From Ottelia alismoides (Eukaryota > Streptophyta > Magnoliopsida > Alismatales > Hydrocharitaceae): a DNA stretch of 64,000 bases. The stretch covers positions 310,001-374,000 of the forward strand of contig JAZKJV010008273.1 of NCBI GenBank assembly GCA_037367405.1, in the 5' to 3' direction. The position numbers and the translations under genes were made by a program. Shown one piece after another: positions 1 through 10,905 of this stretch (the first letter of the stretch is position 1; each line of letters opens with the position of its first letter). Below the pieces are notes generated by a model, which was not told the DNA's origin, searched no databases, and saw only the letters and a list, made by a program, of their open reading frames with translations.

Positions 1-555
1 TCTCACTGCATTTTAGACTGTATTAGATTTATTATACTTATATATTCCAAAATAAATAACATATTCTCAAGTTCACAGCAATTGGCTGCAAATGTGACTT
101 TCCAGCAACAAGATTAGCAACAATAGTTGCTGATTTCAGACCTTGGAGATGGAAGAGGGAGATTCTTGGCTGAAATTAAGGGGAAAAAGAGATACATATA
201 GGGAGAGGGAGAGAGAGGAAATGGAGGAAAGGTGTTTGACGGTGGGTTGGTTTTATAGGAAAAGGGGGGAAAGGGCTTCCTCATTTCCATTTTCTTTTTT
301 TTGACATCACCCTTATTGATGTCATTGATGACATCATCTCTAAGGATGTCATCCATGTCATCACTAAAAAAAATAAAATTCTTATAGATATATTTATATA
401 AAATGTATTTATTATATGTGTGTGTATATATATATTTGGAAGACAAAAGTTCCACGTATAAGTGTCTCGAATCTCGGATTTCGATGCACAATGTATCAAC
501 TTGATCGTTTCTGCACGACGATCAAAATGAGTATAAGGCTGATATACTTCCTATT
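1..555. other. AT-rich intergenic DNA with a TGATGTCA cluster
   Basis: No gene is visible. The short open frames here are low-complexity. The only local structure is a run of TGACATC/GATGTCA words between about 302 and 364, several overlapping as near-palindromes, followed by AT-rich sequence with a TG/TA run near 415-435. Confidence 0.5.
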
Positions 556-906
556 GGGTTTTGAACCCCCCGAAATTTTCGAGATACGATTTTTGTTTAT
601 GATTAAATTTTGTGAATTTAAAATACCAAACGATATCCGATTGACGAACGGTCGATTCCGTTGATCTTGTTTCGTCGAATTGGATTTTTAGATGGTCTCA
701 GTTTATTTCCATTTCCGAATTCGCGTCGCGGCTTTTTTTGGGCACGCATTACGATGCAATCGATTTTTAGTTGATTTCGACCGAACGACTTTTGATTTAC
801 GATCAGTTGATCGATTAAAGTCATCTAATGCCATCTGACAACTTTACTGGGTTAAACAAACCTTATTCGGGTCAGGTTCGGGTTTAGGCGGATCTCGGAT
901 GTTACA
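556..906 (+). repeat. Possible degenerate Ty3-type solo LTR
   Basis: The left side reads GAACCCCCCGAAATTTTCGAG, close to the TGTAACACCCCGAA start of many plant Ty3/gypsy LTRs. The right side ends in CGGATGTTACA after GGGTCAGGTTCGGG, which resembles the matching LTR terminus. No internal retrotransposon region or clear target duplication was found, so this is read as a solo or fragmentary LTR. The call rests on terminal resemblance only. Confidence 0.3.
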
Positions 907-1837
907 TATAATCTGGCGGGAACTCGGGAGTGATGCACACAAATTTTTTTATGATAGTGAAACATTTGGTTCTTCCATTATCTTTTCTTTGGAGGTTTGA
1001 GAAGGCTCTACTCTCCATAGATATATCTTGGTTCTATTCTTTCCCTCTGGTGCTCATTCATATAAGATAGAAAAGTGGCAACATGCTCAGTACCTGCAAA
1101 GAGTGGGTTGCTCTAGGACGATAGCTATGATTTAGGCCATCTAGATATAAAGAGATGATGTAGTATTTAGATCTAGACGTATTGAGAATGTACTTTGTTT
1201 TGTGTCGTATTATTTAGGAGCTACTAGGAGGGTGAATTGTACCATTTATCTATTCAGTAGATGGAGCGTAATTTGACAGGTTGAAGGGTGGCAATCCTGT
1301 AAAGAGGGGGCTATTTGATACTCGTGAAAGTCGTTCTTTATGAAATTCCTATTTTCTTAATCTTCGTGTGCCTGCTACCAATTGGAGTGCATCGTCGACT
1401 GGAACTGATCATGCGGAGATTTTTTTGGAGAAAGCCAGACCATTCTGGGATTGGAATCAAGGTTTGAAAAAACAAAAGGCGGTTTCACCAGAAGTAAGGA
1501 GAGACATAGCCTTGAGGTGGGCGAGGCATAAGCCTCAATTTTCTGAAAAGTTTAATAATCTAATCTAATATACTATATAAATATTAAGAAAGTAATACAA
1601 TAAAGCAAATCTTGAAGCATATAAAGCAAATCAAGGAGTTTTAATATAATTCATCATTGTCATAGACTTGCAGCGTACCAAATGTTACTAGTTATTACTA
1701 GTGCTAGAATTAATCACAAAACAAAATAATAAGTATGGAACATAATAAGTTCCAACTTCCGGATTTCAAATTCTATTTCTAGTCCAAAAAATGAAAATGT
1801 AGAATGCCAATTCATGTTCTAGATTCTTAAAGATCTT
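907..1837. other. Intergenic, no gene recognised
   Basis: Mixed-composition sequence. A 66-codon open frame at 1368-1568 has no recognisable family and no supporting splice or promoter context. Nothing else stands out. Confidence 0.5.
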
Positions 1838-4260
1838 CTAATCATTGCTCCGAACTCTAAGATCTGCATGAAGACGATGGCTATCATTCTTCGATCCATT
1901 ACTGCTTGTTGGATCATCCAATGCATTAACCATATAATTTAAATTTGCTTTATCTTCATCTTCATCACTAACTTCATCGCTAGTATGAATCTCGTCCTCA
2001 TCAACATCAACCACAACTTTACCTGCATTGTACAATACCATTGTTATTTGTTAATATATCACATTTTTATTATAACAAAATAAGTTTAACATCACATTTA
2101 CCTTTCTTTCTCTTCTTCCTATGAGAATCATCTCGTATTTCCTTATCTTCCTCAACATTCTCCTCCAGAGGTGTATTTGCATCATGCTCTTGATATGCAC
2201 CATATTCACATATTTGAAGCTTTGATATCCACTCATCACCAAAATCCACATCTTGTAAGCATAGAGGATCCTCCATAGTATTTTTCTTGACATCACTCTG
2301 CTTTAACTTCAAGTTGAACATCACATAGACCAAATCATTGAGTTTTGTTTGTATGAATTGATTTCTCCTCTTTGTATGTACTTGCTCTATACACATGGCC
2401 AAGCTTAGAATATATACAATTAGAAAATATGTTTATGGTGGTTTGGCTATTTGTAAAGGAGGTCAATTGATGCATCGATTAGGAGATGCGAGTTTTGGGA
2501 TGTTGAGCAAGCTAAGAAGGGGATGAGGAATGCCAACACTAAGAAGGGGATGTAATATACGGTTACATATAATAATGAAAAACAAAGAATAATAAGTCGA
2601 GAGGAATACCTTACGCATGTTCATAGCATTAGAATATCCAAACAAACCTCGTGTATTCTTGAAAGCATCTACATGTTGATCTACTTTTTCCCTCTCCAAG
2701 GAATCACTTATCAACCTCTCCATGCAAGCACACAATCCAATTTTTATCTCAATGCATATGGCAAATGAGGATTCGTAGTGATATTGGAGATTGAGAAAGT
2801 AGACGTCATCATGCAAATGAGAATGAAGTTGGCGATCCCAGCTAGCATCCATGATGTCCCAAAATGTTTGTATTTTTCTTCATTGCCTAATGCACATGCA
2901 ATTTTCTCCTTGGTCCTATCCATGGCTTCATAAATGAATCCATTGAGGGATATTTTTTTGAATCAACTATTTATAAGATCATGATCGAAGACGTGGTTTT
3001 TCTAATCACAAAGGCAACACCTGACCAAAAAGATTGCGTCTCAAAAATGTGTTGCATGCACTTTGCCTGTAGGGCTTGGAGGAATACAAACTCCTCTTCC
3101 ATGCATAGGAAGTAAAAATGACTTGAGATCCCTTACAGTGACCAATCTCAGCAATGTGAAGAAAGCTATAGGAAATGTGTACTAGCAAGACGGACCAAAT
3201 CTCGCTCAATCTTTGCCTTGATCATGGCCAAAATCCAACTATGGGCATAAATGTAGTTGATGACATTTTTGTTTTTTTTGAAAATAGAGGCATACAAATG
3301 CATTCTTAGAATGTCTTCTAACACCAATACAATGCAATGGGCAACGCACATGGTCCAATATAAATGTTTTCTTTTCTCCATCAACAGTTTTCCAGTTGCC
3401 TTGTAGTTTAAGGCATTGTCAGTTATAACTTGCACGACATTGCTTTCACTGACATCCTAAACTATATCGAGTAGAGAAAAAAAGATTGTGCACTCTTTAT
3501 TTTGTCAGATGCATCTATGGACTTCAAGAACCAAGTCCCGATCGGATTGTTCGCTAAAATTGATAAGTGAACAACCTTTCATGTCCATCCAACCATTAGA
3601 CATGATGCTACAACCCGTCTTTGCCCAAGAAGCTTTTGCCGCTTTCATCAAATTGCAAATGTTATTCACTTCTTTCCATTATTACTATCCTAGTTCTCAA
3701 CTCTTATGCTGTTGGAGGTTTCAATCCCTCCCAAATGCACCCACAAAATGAAGCATTGTTTAAAATGATGGACTATTTGTACCATTGAACGTCAATCCAT
3801 TTTCAAAAAAAATCTTCCAATATTACGATAAACATGAGTCCTCTCTTCTTTTTTCCATGATGCATTCATGTTGTCCGAGGCTGCTGAGGCTGCTTCTCGA
3901 TGATGTTTCTAGTCACAATCGTGTGACCTTTCAAATCAGATGCACCAATAAATAAGTCCATAGGACCTCTCACTTGCTTCACACTACTGGATCCTCCTAT
4001 CAATGTTTGATGTTCGTTGCTCCCATGAGATTCATCCATTTCATAAGCATGCACTTTACAAAGTTCTTCCATCTCTTCCATTGTTCTTATATTTCTCTTT
4101 TCGAGCCTTGTCAGTAAATACTTCATTTCATTTGATACTTCAACTAGGACTTTTGGACATGCTTTATTAATGTTCCCAATTTTTGCAAGATGGTGCTTGA
4201 GTCTTGCAACACCACTGGTTGTCTGCTTACCACAGAAATTGGAACACAATATATTCATCC
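1838..4260 (-). pseudogene. Decayed hAT-family transposase (BED / DUF659 type)
   Basis: Pieces of one plant hAT transposase lie in order on the minus strand but in different frames. At 4260-3866 is a BED-like zinc finger (CSNFC, then GVARLKHHLA and a later Cys). At about 3765-3435 are degraded stretches resembling the DUF659 region (YELRT, then a GWTDG-like patch). At 3435-3166 comes the DUF659 core with VQVITDNALNYKATGKLL and HCIVLVLEDI. At 2852-2600 is a region ending in a GLFGYSNA patch. At 2402-2070 is the C-terminal part with RNQFIQTKLNDLVYV, and at 2041-1838 an acidic tail. Stops and frameshifts break it throughout, so it cannot encode a working transposase. The family call is firm; exon borders are not resolved. 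Confidence 0.8.
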
Positions 4261-5060
4261 ATGGTTACTTCGACCTTCATAATCTTTTGTACCTCTCTTG
4301 TTAGCTCTTGGCATTTCTGAAATTTATTGCACATTACATTAGAGAGTGTAAGTTGTTTGTACTCTTATCTGCTAGACCGAGAGCCTTACCCACAATCACT
4401 TCCATTTTAACAGTGCAAGTTCAACATCAAACTAAACACAAATTTGTTGCAGGAGATAAAGGAGAAAGAAATCGGATTCAGAGCCGTCAATAAATAAATG
4501 CATGACAAAACTAAGAATTACAAAACTAAGAAATCACTTCCATAACAAAGAAATTTCAATTCAAAGAAGAAAGAAATCAAAGCCAATAAAGCTAAGGCTA
4601 CTAAGAATCTAAGATACAACAACGCTAAGAATTACAACATGGAAGACTCGGAACAGTCAATAAATAAATGTCTCACAAAACTAAATTAATCTATAGACAA
4701 ATTCAGTGGATGCCTGACAATAACTTAACTTAAGGTAGTCACAGGAGATTCAGCAGAAGTTAGATAAATGAATCAAGGAGAAATTAAATAACTGGAAGCA
4801 GAGAATTAAATAGATGAATTAACAACTAAGATATAATAACAAGTAACAACGAAAATAAAAACAAAATGCAATTAAAAATGCAGCACATGGTCGACCTGGT
4901 GGTGCAAAGGGAGGAGGCAGTAGCGAATGGAAGTGCTCACGAACTTCAAGAAGAGATCATCGATACCGAAAGGTGGTTGCGGCAACCCTCGATGTTGTCG
5001 CCGGCATCGGAAGGAGGGTGCTCGACCGATAGAGAGGGTTAGGGCTTTGTTTTTTTTTTG
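4261..5060 (-). other. 5' flank of the hAT pseudogene
   Basis: AT-rich DNA upstream of the BED-finger exon. Around 4890-5045 the minus strand is GC-richer and looks like a transcribed leader (pyrimidine-rich, ending CCCTAACCCTCTC). No terminal inverted repeat of the hAT element was identified. Confidence 0.35.
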
Positions 5061-5159
5061 AATATGGGAAGCATAGGGGGTCAGTATCGGGAATTAGGGG
5101 AAGATCAAGAATTACTAAAGTGGGTTACATGTGATGCGCATGACCCACTTAGTCGAATT

Positions 5160-5335
5160 TTGCTCCATGCATCGCCTTAGATTGCCTCAAGGCGATTACA
5201 CCTCAAAATGTTTTTGCTGGTCGAGGTGGTCGTCTCACTGGAGAAGGTTGAGGCATACGCCCCGGGGCTGATCAGGATCGCCTCGCCTCGAGGCATACGC
5301 CTTGAGCGTCTTGATGCACGACTTTTCATTCCTTG
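5160..5335. repeat. GAGGCG-rich hAT-like element fragment
   Basis: Contains repeated CCTCGAGGCATACGCC and GCCTCAAGGCG words. The same words occur at 6700-6760 and 7205-7260, so this is probably a fragment of the same non-autonomous repeat family as the 6681-7274 element. No ends were found. Confidence 0.4.
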
Positions 5336-5399
5336 ATCGTAATTCATCTGGTGGATTGGGAGACTGTTACACTCCAAATGACAGGAGGTAGTCTTGGTA

Positions 5400-6425
5400 T
5401 TGCAAGTTTGGAGACCATGAATAGGGCCCTTCTTCTAAAGTGGATAAGCTTAATTTGGGGCTGAAGTGTCGACTTGTGTTGCAGACTCATTCGTTGTATT
5501 TATGGCATTAGGGCTTAGGATAATGTGTCAGATCATTCAACATCCTTACCTTCAACATTTTGGAAGGGAATCAGTGTGGTTATGCAAGGGTTCACTAAAT
5601 TCTTCCGCTCGGTTCTTGGCAACGGGGGCTCGTTTTCTTTCTGAACGGACAATTGGATGGGAAATGGCCCCATTGTGTCCCGATTCCTGCGACTCTTTGC
5701 TTTGACAACTGACTGTGTGGTGCAGGTGGCGAAATGCTGGGTCTAGGGAAGTTCGATGCCTTCATTCCTTGTTGATTTCTCAGAGCAACACCTTTAGGAT
5801 TTCCTTCTTCTTTTGGAATCCTCAAGTAATGTAGACGGTCCAACTGATCGTAGAGACCATTGGGTGTGGAAAGACAACATGTTCACGGTCAAGCGAGCCT
5901 ACGGAGCGTTGGAAAGATCAACACCAGTAGTTGAGGGCAATCTGATTCGTGACTGCAACCTTATACGGAGTTTAAAACTCCCTAGCAGAATTAGCATCTT
6001 TTACAGTTGTTTAGACGAAAACACATTATGACAAGATATCGTTGTGCAAGATTCTACGCAGGAGTTCCAAGCTCTTGCCCTCTTTGGATACAGTGGAGCA
6101 TCTATTCTTTCTTTGTGGGAAATCAGCTTGTGTTCGGCAGGAGTCTGACTTGGCTGAATCTTCATTTTCGTAATTCTTTTTGAGATTCACTACATGCAGA
6201 AAAAAATCGACCTAGAGAGGAGCTTCTTCTCCCATGATCAATTATTTGGGCCATATGACTAGTTAGAAATGGTGGGGTATTTGACTCAGTGCTTTTATGC
6301 TGAAAATGCAATTTATCTTGCTAGGATTCTCCTCCAGTCTTGGCTTTTATAAGTATTTCTGCAACCTCCTTTTTAATATATTTGGGGCAGATACCATAGT
6401 GTCTTCCCATTTTTGACTAAAAAAA
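5400..6425 (+). pseudogene. LINE (non-LTR retrotransposon) 3' fragment with zf-RVT region
   Basis: The plus strand carries the typical tail of a plant LINE reverse-transcriptase ORF, broken by stops. It begins with an NRALLLKW patch at about 5415, then a WKG patch with a damaged LGNG-SFW-DNWMG motif (5560-5660). Next comes RDHWVWKDNMFTVKRAYGAL (about 5850-5910) and the zf-RVT-like stretch with LKLPSRISIFY (about 5970-6005). The endonuclease and the RT catalytic core are missing, which fits 5' truncation of a LINE. Poly-A and target duplication were not resolved. Confidence 0.65.
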
Positions 6426-6680
6426 TCCATCTGTAGGTGTGTCTTCTTTGATATTGAAATTTAATTTCTGGATGATCAATAACGAAACTGTTAATGGTTA
6501 TCATCCTTCACAATTCTAAAAAAATGCAAGGCAAAGTTTCTTAGGACAGGGGAAAGAGTTTTCTTTGCTTGCAGCCTCTTCAACATCACAGTTGACAAGC
6601 TGGATTCCCAAAAGAAAAGACATGGGGCAAAAGCTTTCATGTTGATTCCTATAAGAGGTCTGGAATATGATTATGTACAT

Positions 6681-7274
6681 GGTTTTAAAAAAACACACCT
6701 CTAGGCGTTGGGGCATACGCCGTGCACCTCGAGGCATTGAGGCGGTCGTCGAGGCGTCGAGCGAGACCCCCGTGTTGGTAGGGTATGATGCGATAGAGAG
6801 GTGTATACAACGGTTCTTCAATTGGGTTTAGCAAATTGGATGGTTAGGATTAAAAGCATATCAATATATATGTTGGTCACATAACACAAGAAACAACATA
6901 AACATAGTGTATATTGTGTATGTTAATAATATATGTTAGTCACATCATTTTGCTTCACCCATGCACATAAAGGGAAGTGTTGTCTATCGACAAGAACTTC
7001 ACTCACCGACTTTAGTGGAGGTTTAATAAGCTTTGCATTGTATATGGATGATAATACGAATTAGGATTCAAAATAAATCTTGCAAAGAATATTATATATT
7101 CTCACGTTTGTAGCATACATGGTGAATATATTGGGGAATATCTAAATTTATGATTTATAAATATATAAAATTATGCTTAATTGTATTTTATGTATATTTT
7201 CCTATATAAACCGAGGCTTACGCCTCGCCTCGTCAAGAGAAAACCGCCTCGATCCACCTCACATTTTTTAAAAC
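6681..7274. mobile_element. Non-autonomous hAT-like element with GGTTTTAAAAAA ends
   Basis: The left end reads GGTTTTAAAAAAACACACCTC and the right end is its approximate inverse (CCTCACATTTTTTAAAACC). Just inside both ends are GAGGCG-type words in opposite orientation. The interior is AT-rich with no open frame. Candidate 8-bp flanks ATGTACAT and ATGGTTAT agree at only part of the positions, so the target duplication is weak. Confidence 0.5.
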
Positions 7275-8121
7275 CATGGTTATGCGTTACCAACATCGGG
7301 AGAAACTACATCATCCCACCGCCATTCATACAAATGGAGGTATAGAATTAAGTACCTACTTCAACAGGACATCCAACATGCACCATGGCTCTGGCTGTGA
7401 CAGACCACCCATCATGGAGAGACACATGGCTGACAAGAATGACGAACGTACACCCAGATAGGTATGGGACGATCTGATCAAAGCATTTACTCTAAAACCC
7501 ATGATCTTAAGTTATTTTATCTAATGTATTGGATAGAATCCTAACCATCCTCTATCTACTATAAAGGATAAAGAGGATTCACTTTTACCATACAGATCTT
7601 CCTTATAACTCAGAGTGAATAGAGCATTGGGAGATTCTCCCAAACATGGGAAATAACCTTCCCAAGTTTGTAAAATCTTTGTTCGTTGCTCCTTTTGTGT
7701 CTCCCTCACCCACCTCCAGTGATTGTATGAAGGACTTAATCCATGCAAGGTCATTTTCTCTGCTCCTCTTGAGCGATGCAGATCTCCTATTTAGCCATCA
7801 GGCATGCCAGGACATTACCACTTTTGAAATCAAATCCTAGGAATCACAGTAGTGTGAAGTGCAACAGAAATTGTTGAAGTTCATTGGTGTCAAAAAAAGT
7901 CGAAGTTCGTGGTATTGGGGGAAACATTGAAAATGAATTAGGAGGAAAAGGAAATGAAATGAAGTTGATAAAAAAAGCAAAAAAATCTAAATATTGACTG
8001 AAATAGAAAACCATGTTACAAATGAATAATTGGTTTCAAAGGCAGATCTCATTACCCACTGTCTTACTACAACAATTTTTAGTTTATTATATTTTTGAGA
8101 AGCTTTTTGCCACATCGTAAA
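7275..8121. other. Intergenic, no gene recognised
   Basis: Short open frames on both strands with no recognisable motifs. This sequence directly flanks the LTR retrotransposon beginning at 8122. Confidence 0.45.
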
Positions 8122-8453
8122 TGTTGGAGTATAAGTTGTATGCGCCTATTGTGTTGTAGCAGGGTAAATGGATCTTGGAGAAGATCCATTTACCCCCATC
8201 CAGTGTTTAGTCCCACATCGTCTAGTGGTGGGACTTGGAGGCTCTGGAGAGGCTATATAAGGAGCCCCAGACCTCCTGTATGCATTGAGAAAGTCAATAG
8301 ACAAACACACCCCATTTGAGGGCTTCTCCCGTGGTTTCATCCCGCTCCTCACGGAGTAGGGTTCCATGTAAAATCATGGTGTTCCATGTTTGATCTTTCT
8401 TGTTTTTATGCTATGTTTATCAATCGCATCCGCATTCTTCATATTTTATAACA
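8122..8453 (+). repeat. 5' LTR
   Basis: 332 bp, starting TGTTGGAGTATAAG. A 19-bp inverted repeat (TAAATGGATCTTGGAGAAGATCCATTTA region, about 8165-8195) lies in the U3 part, followed by a TATA box (GGCTATATAAGGAGC, about 8251-8265). It ends TTTTATAACA directly before the primer-binding site. Confidence 0.9.
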
Positions 8454-8465
8454 TGATATCAGAGC
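8454..8465 (+). other. Primer-binding site (initiator tRNA-Met type)
   Basis: TGATATCAGAGC follows the 5' LTR without a gap and matches the plant consensus TGGTATCAGAGC at 11 of 12 positions, the complement of the initiator methionine tRNA 3' end. Confidence 0.85.
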
Positions 8466-8689
8466 GGGTCGATTCTCGAGGAATCATGTTTTATTTATTT
8501 GGTCGAGGTTCGATTTAAATTCTCATTTTGATTATTTATGTTCAAGATTATGAGATCATTATCAATGTATCCGGAGTTTTTTTTTCGATCATGTTGTTCG
8601 AAGGAAACTGGGGTTTTCATTGTGAAACCCTAATCTCGGCCGTCATCAATTTCATGAGGCAATTGGCTTTCCACTGTGGAACCCTAAGG

Positions 8690-9190
8690 AAGGGCTGCAG
8701 ATTCCAGATCACGCCTGCGGTATTCCTCCTAGCCGCAAAGTCTCGAGGCGCAACTCTAGCCTCACGCAAGCAGCGTTCCCTCCTCTCCAGGCGGTGAGTT
8801 CTCAACCCCACCAGGCGGTGTTCCCTTCTCTCCAAGCGGGAGGTTCCAAATCTTCATTGGCGGCGATACCGCTACTTCCAGCAGCGAGCAGAGACCCTCC
8901 TGCGATCTTCAACGACAACCAATCGCCATGCCCCGACCTCCCAGGCGGCTGCCCAACCAGGTCCCCGCGCCTCCTCCCGCGATTCTCTGGCGATGCCCAC
9001 TCCAGTGGCGGCGCGATCCTCTCGCGAGACCTCTCCCCGCACGCGCTCCCGGCACACTCTCGCGCGACCTCCTCAAGACCCCTCCGCGTGCCGCTTCGAC
9101 CCGATCTCTCGTGCTTCCAGGGCGCAGATCCAGGCGCTCCAGACTCCTGTTCCCATCCACGGTGGCGGCGATCCCCTGTCAAGGACCTAG
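8690..9190 (+). other. GC-rich interior block with overlapping open frames
   Basis: This roughly 500-bp block is much more GC-rich than its surroundings and is open in several frames on both strands, including a 157-codon frame at 8794-9267. The translation is Pro/Arg/Ser-rich with no recognised domain. A CTCTCCAGGCGG-like word repeats near 8780-8840. It may be captured host DNA or a structured leader; I see no evidence that it is translated. Confidence 0.4.
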
Positions 9191-10333
9191 GAAATATGAA
9201 AGGGGTTCCATCGTGGGGAACCCTAACGGGGTGGCCACGTCTATTTAAAAAAGAAAATCTATTGTAAATGCCCCAAGTGTGTTGTGTGTTATAACAAAAA
9301 AAGGAAGGGGAGGCTGTTGCTGTTGGGTCCAATGGGCCACATAAAAAAAAGAGGGGATTTGAAAAAGGCGCGTACACAAAAAAAAGAGCCGTACGCAAAG
9401 TTTATCAAATTTTTTTTGAAAAGCCGTATAAAAAAAAGAGGTTGAACGGCTTATGTTTAAAAAAAATCATCATGGCTGCCATTAAAAAAATGAAAAAATC
9501 GCAAGTTTCATGTTCATATTGTTTACCCCCTATTTATCTTGTCTTCTCTCAACTTGGTCGATGTCATGTTTTCCGACCAGTATGGGAGAAAGGGGGAGTA
9601 TATGTAGAGTTACATGTATAGATCCAGATTCCATATTCAAATATCAGTCTCCAGACCAGCCAGATGATCAGACTCTACAGTTGTTCAGACTCGACGTCAG
9701 AAGGTTCTGAGTCTCCAGTTTCAGACACGCACGAGTGTGCGGTCATTTTCAGATGAGCATATGTTGCCATCGTCAGTTCGAGGTCCCCTTCATTCTTGTT
9801 GTTGTTCGGCCATAGTTTTCATGTGAGCCATAGGGACTCCAGAGCAGAGGACCATTCCCTTTGCCATATTGGCAAGGGTTTTCATGTGGTATCATAGGTA
9901 CACCAGAGCAGTGCACCATTCTCTGAGCCAGATGGGAGAGACCCAGTTCTCCGACGAGGAGACTATTTTTAGACTCCATTCTCCAGCGACCGTGGACTCC
10001 GACGAGGATTGCACAGCCACGACCATTTCAGTTCGACCCTTTTTCAGAGATGGAGCAATTGTCCACATTATTGTGGCGGGACAGAGTACTCCGACAAGGA
10101 GACTCATTTTCAGTTGCCGTGACTCTGACAGGTGCAGTTCAGAGCACATGCTCTCTGACGAGGAGATATAACAGACTCACACTCCATCCCGTTCGTCCTC
10201 CTCACCTGCACGGTATGAGAAGCAACGTCCTCGACTGCAGCAATGTGCGCGTTGGGTTGATATTATCTGTAGCGTCTTGTAGCGTTGAGTTGAGTCTCTT
10301 TATGTTTGTCCAAGTTGAGCATTGCATGCTCCA

Positions 10334-10346
10334 GCTTGAGGGGGAG
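10334..10346 (+). other. Polypurine tract
   Basis: CTTGAGGGGGAG abuts the 3' LTR. The same word, preceded by CTCCAG in both cases, abuts the 3' LTR of the TRIM at 39882-40876. Confidence 0.85.
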
Positions 10347-10678
10347 TGTTGGAGTATAAGTTGTATGCGCCTATTGTGTTGTAGCAGGGTAAATGGATCT
10401 TGGAGAAGATCCATTTACCCCCATCCAGTATTTAGTCCCGCATCGTCTAGTGGTAGGACTTGGAGGCTCTGGAGAGGCTATATAAGGAGCCCCAGACCTC
10501 CTGTATCCATTGAGAAAGTCAATAGACAAACACGCCCCATTTGAGGGCTTCTCCCGTGGTTTCATCCCGCTCCTCACGGAGTAGGGTTCCACGTAAAATC
10601 ATGGTGTTCCATGTTTGATCTTTCTTGTTTTTATGCTCTGTTTATCAATCGCTTCCGCATTCTTCATATTTTATAACA
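10347..10678 (+). repeat. 3' LTR
   Basis: 332 bp and the same length as the 5' LTR. Eight substitutions were counted by eye and no indels, about 2.4 percent divergence, which indicates a fairly recent insertion. It is followed by GTAAC. Confidence 0.9.
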
Positions 10679-10714
10679 GTAACAAATGTAAACCTAAATG
10701 AGAAATGCATGACA

Positions 10715-10905
10715 AGTAAATGACGAAGCCTTCTCTCACTATAAGTAGGGTCGGCTACATGGATTCTTGCTCAAATCCATGTTGAAAGATTCGGCTATTT
10801 TTTACACTGGTTGTTGACTACCTAACACAACCCCCATAAGGGGGGATTTGAACCCTGATCTTTTGGGTGGTAGACACACTGCACTACCACCAGGCCATTT
10901 AAGTG
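10715..10905 (-). mobile_element. tRNA-derived SINE, Au-like
   Basis: On the minus strand a tRNA-like head with a GGTGGTAGTGCAG A-box-like word precedes a B box, GGGTTCAAATCC. The body then contains ATGTAGCCGACCCTACTTA and AGAAGGCTTCGTC, which match the conserved 3' half of the plant Au SINE family. It lies about 40 bp beyond the end of the LTR retrotransposon. Exact termini and target duplication were not determined. Confidence 0.7.

Larger units (their letters stand above)
8122..10678 (+). mobile_element. Non-autonomous LTR retrotransposon (2,557 bp)
   Basis: Two 332-bp LTRs (8122-8453 and 10347-10678) begin TGTTGGAG and end TAACA. By eye they differ at about eight positions. A primer-binding site follows the left LTR and a polypurine tract precedes the right one. 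The flanking 5-mers are GTAAA and GTAAC, a target duplication with one mismatch. The 1.9-kb interior has no gag, protease, integrase or reverse-transcriptase motif, so the element must be mobilised in trans. Primer site, polypurine tract and TGTTGGAG start suggest a copia-like parent (inference). The interior holds a GC-rich block (8690-9190) and short imperfect duplications near 9815-9930. Confidence 0.9.

Noticed and set aside
3488..3751. 87-codon plus-strand open frame
   Set aside because: It is the antisense shadow of the damaged DUF659 region of the hAT transposase, which reads sensibly on the minus strand.
8095..8319. Open frame repeated at 10050-10544 and its minus-strand mirror
   Set aside because: These frames lie in or run into the duplicated LTRs and reflect LTR duplication, not two genes.
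8802..9398. 198-codon minus-strand open frame inside the LTR element
   Set aside because: GC-rich DNA keeps several frames open on both strands by chance; the translation is low-complexity with no domain.
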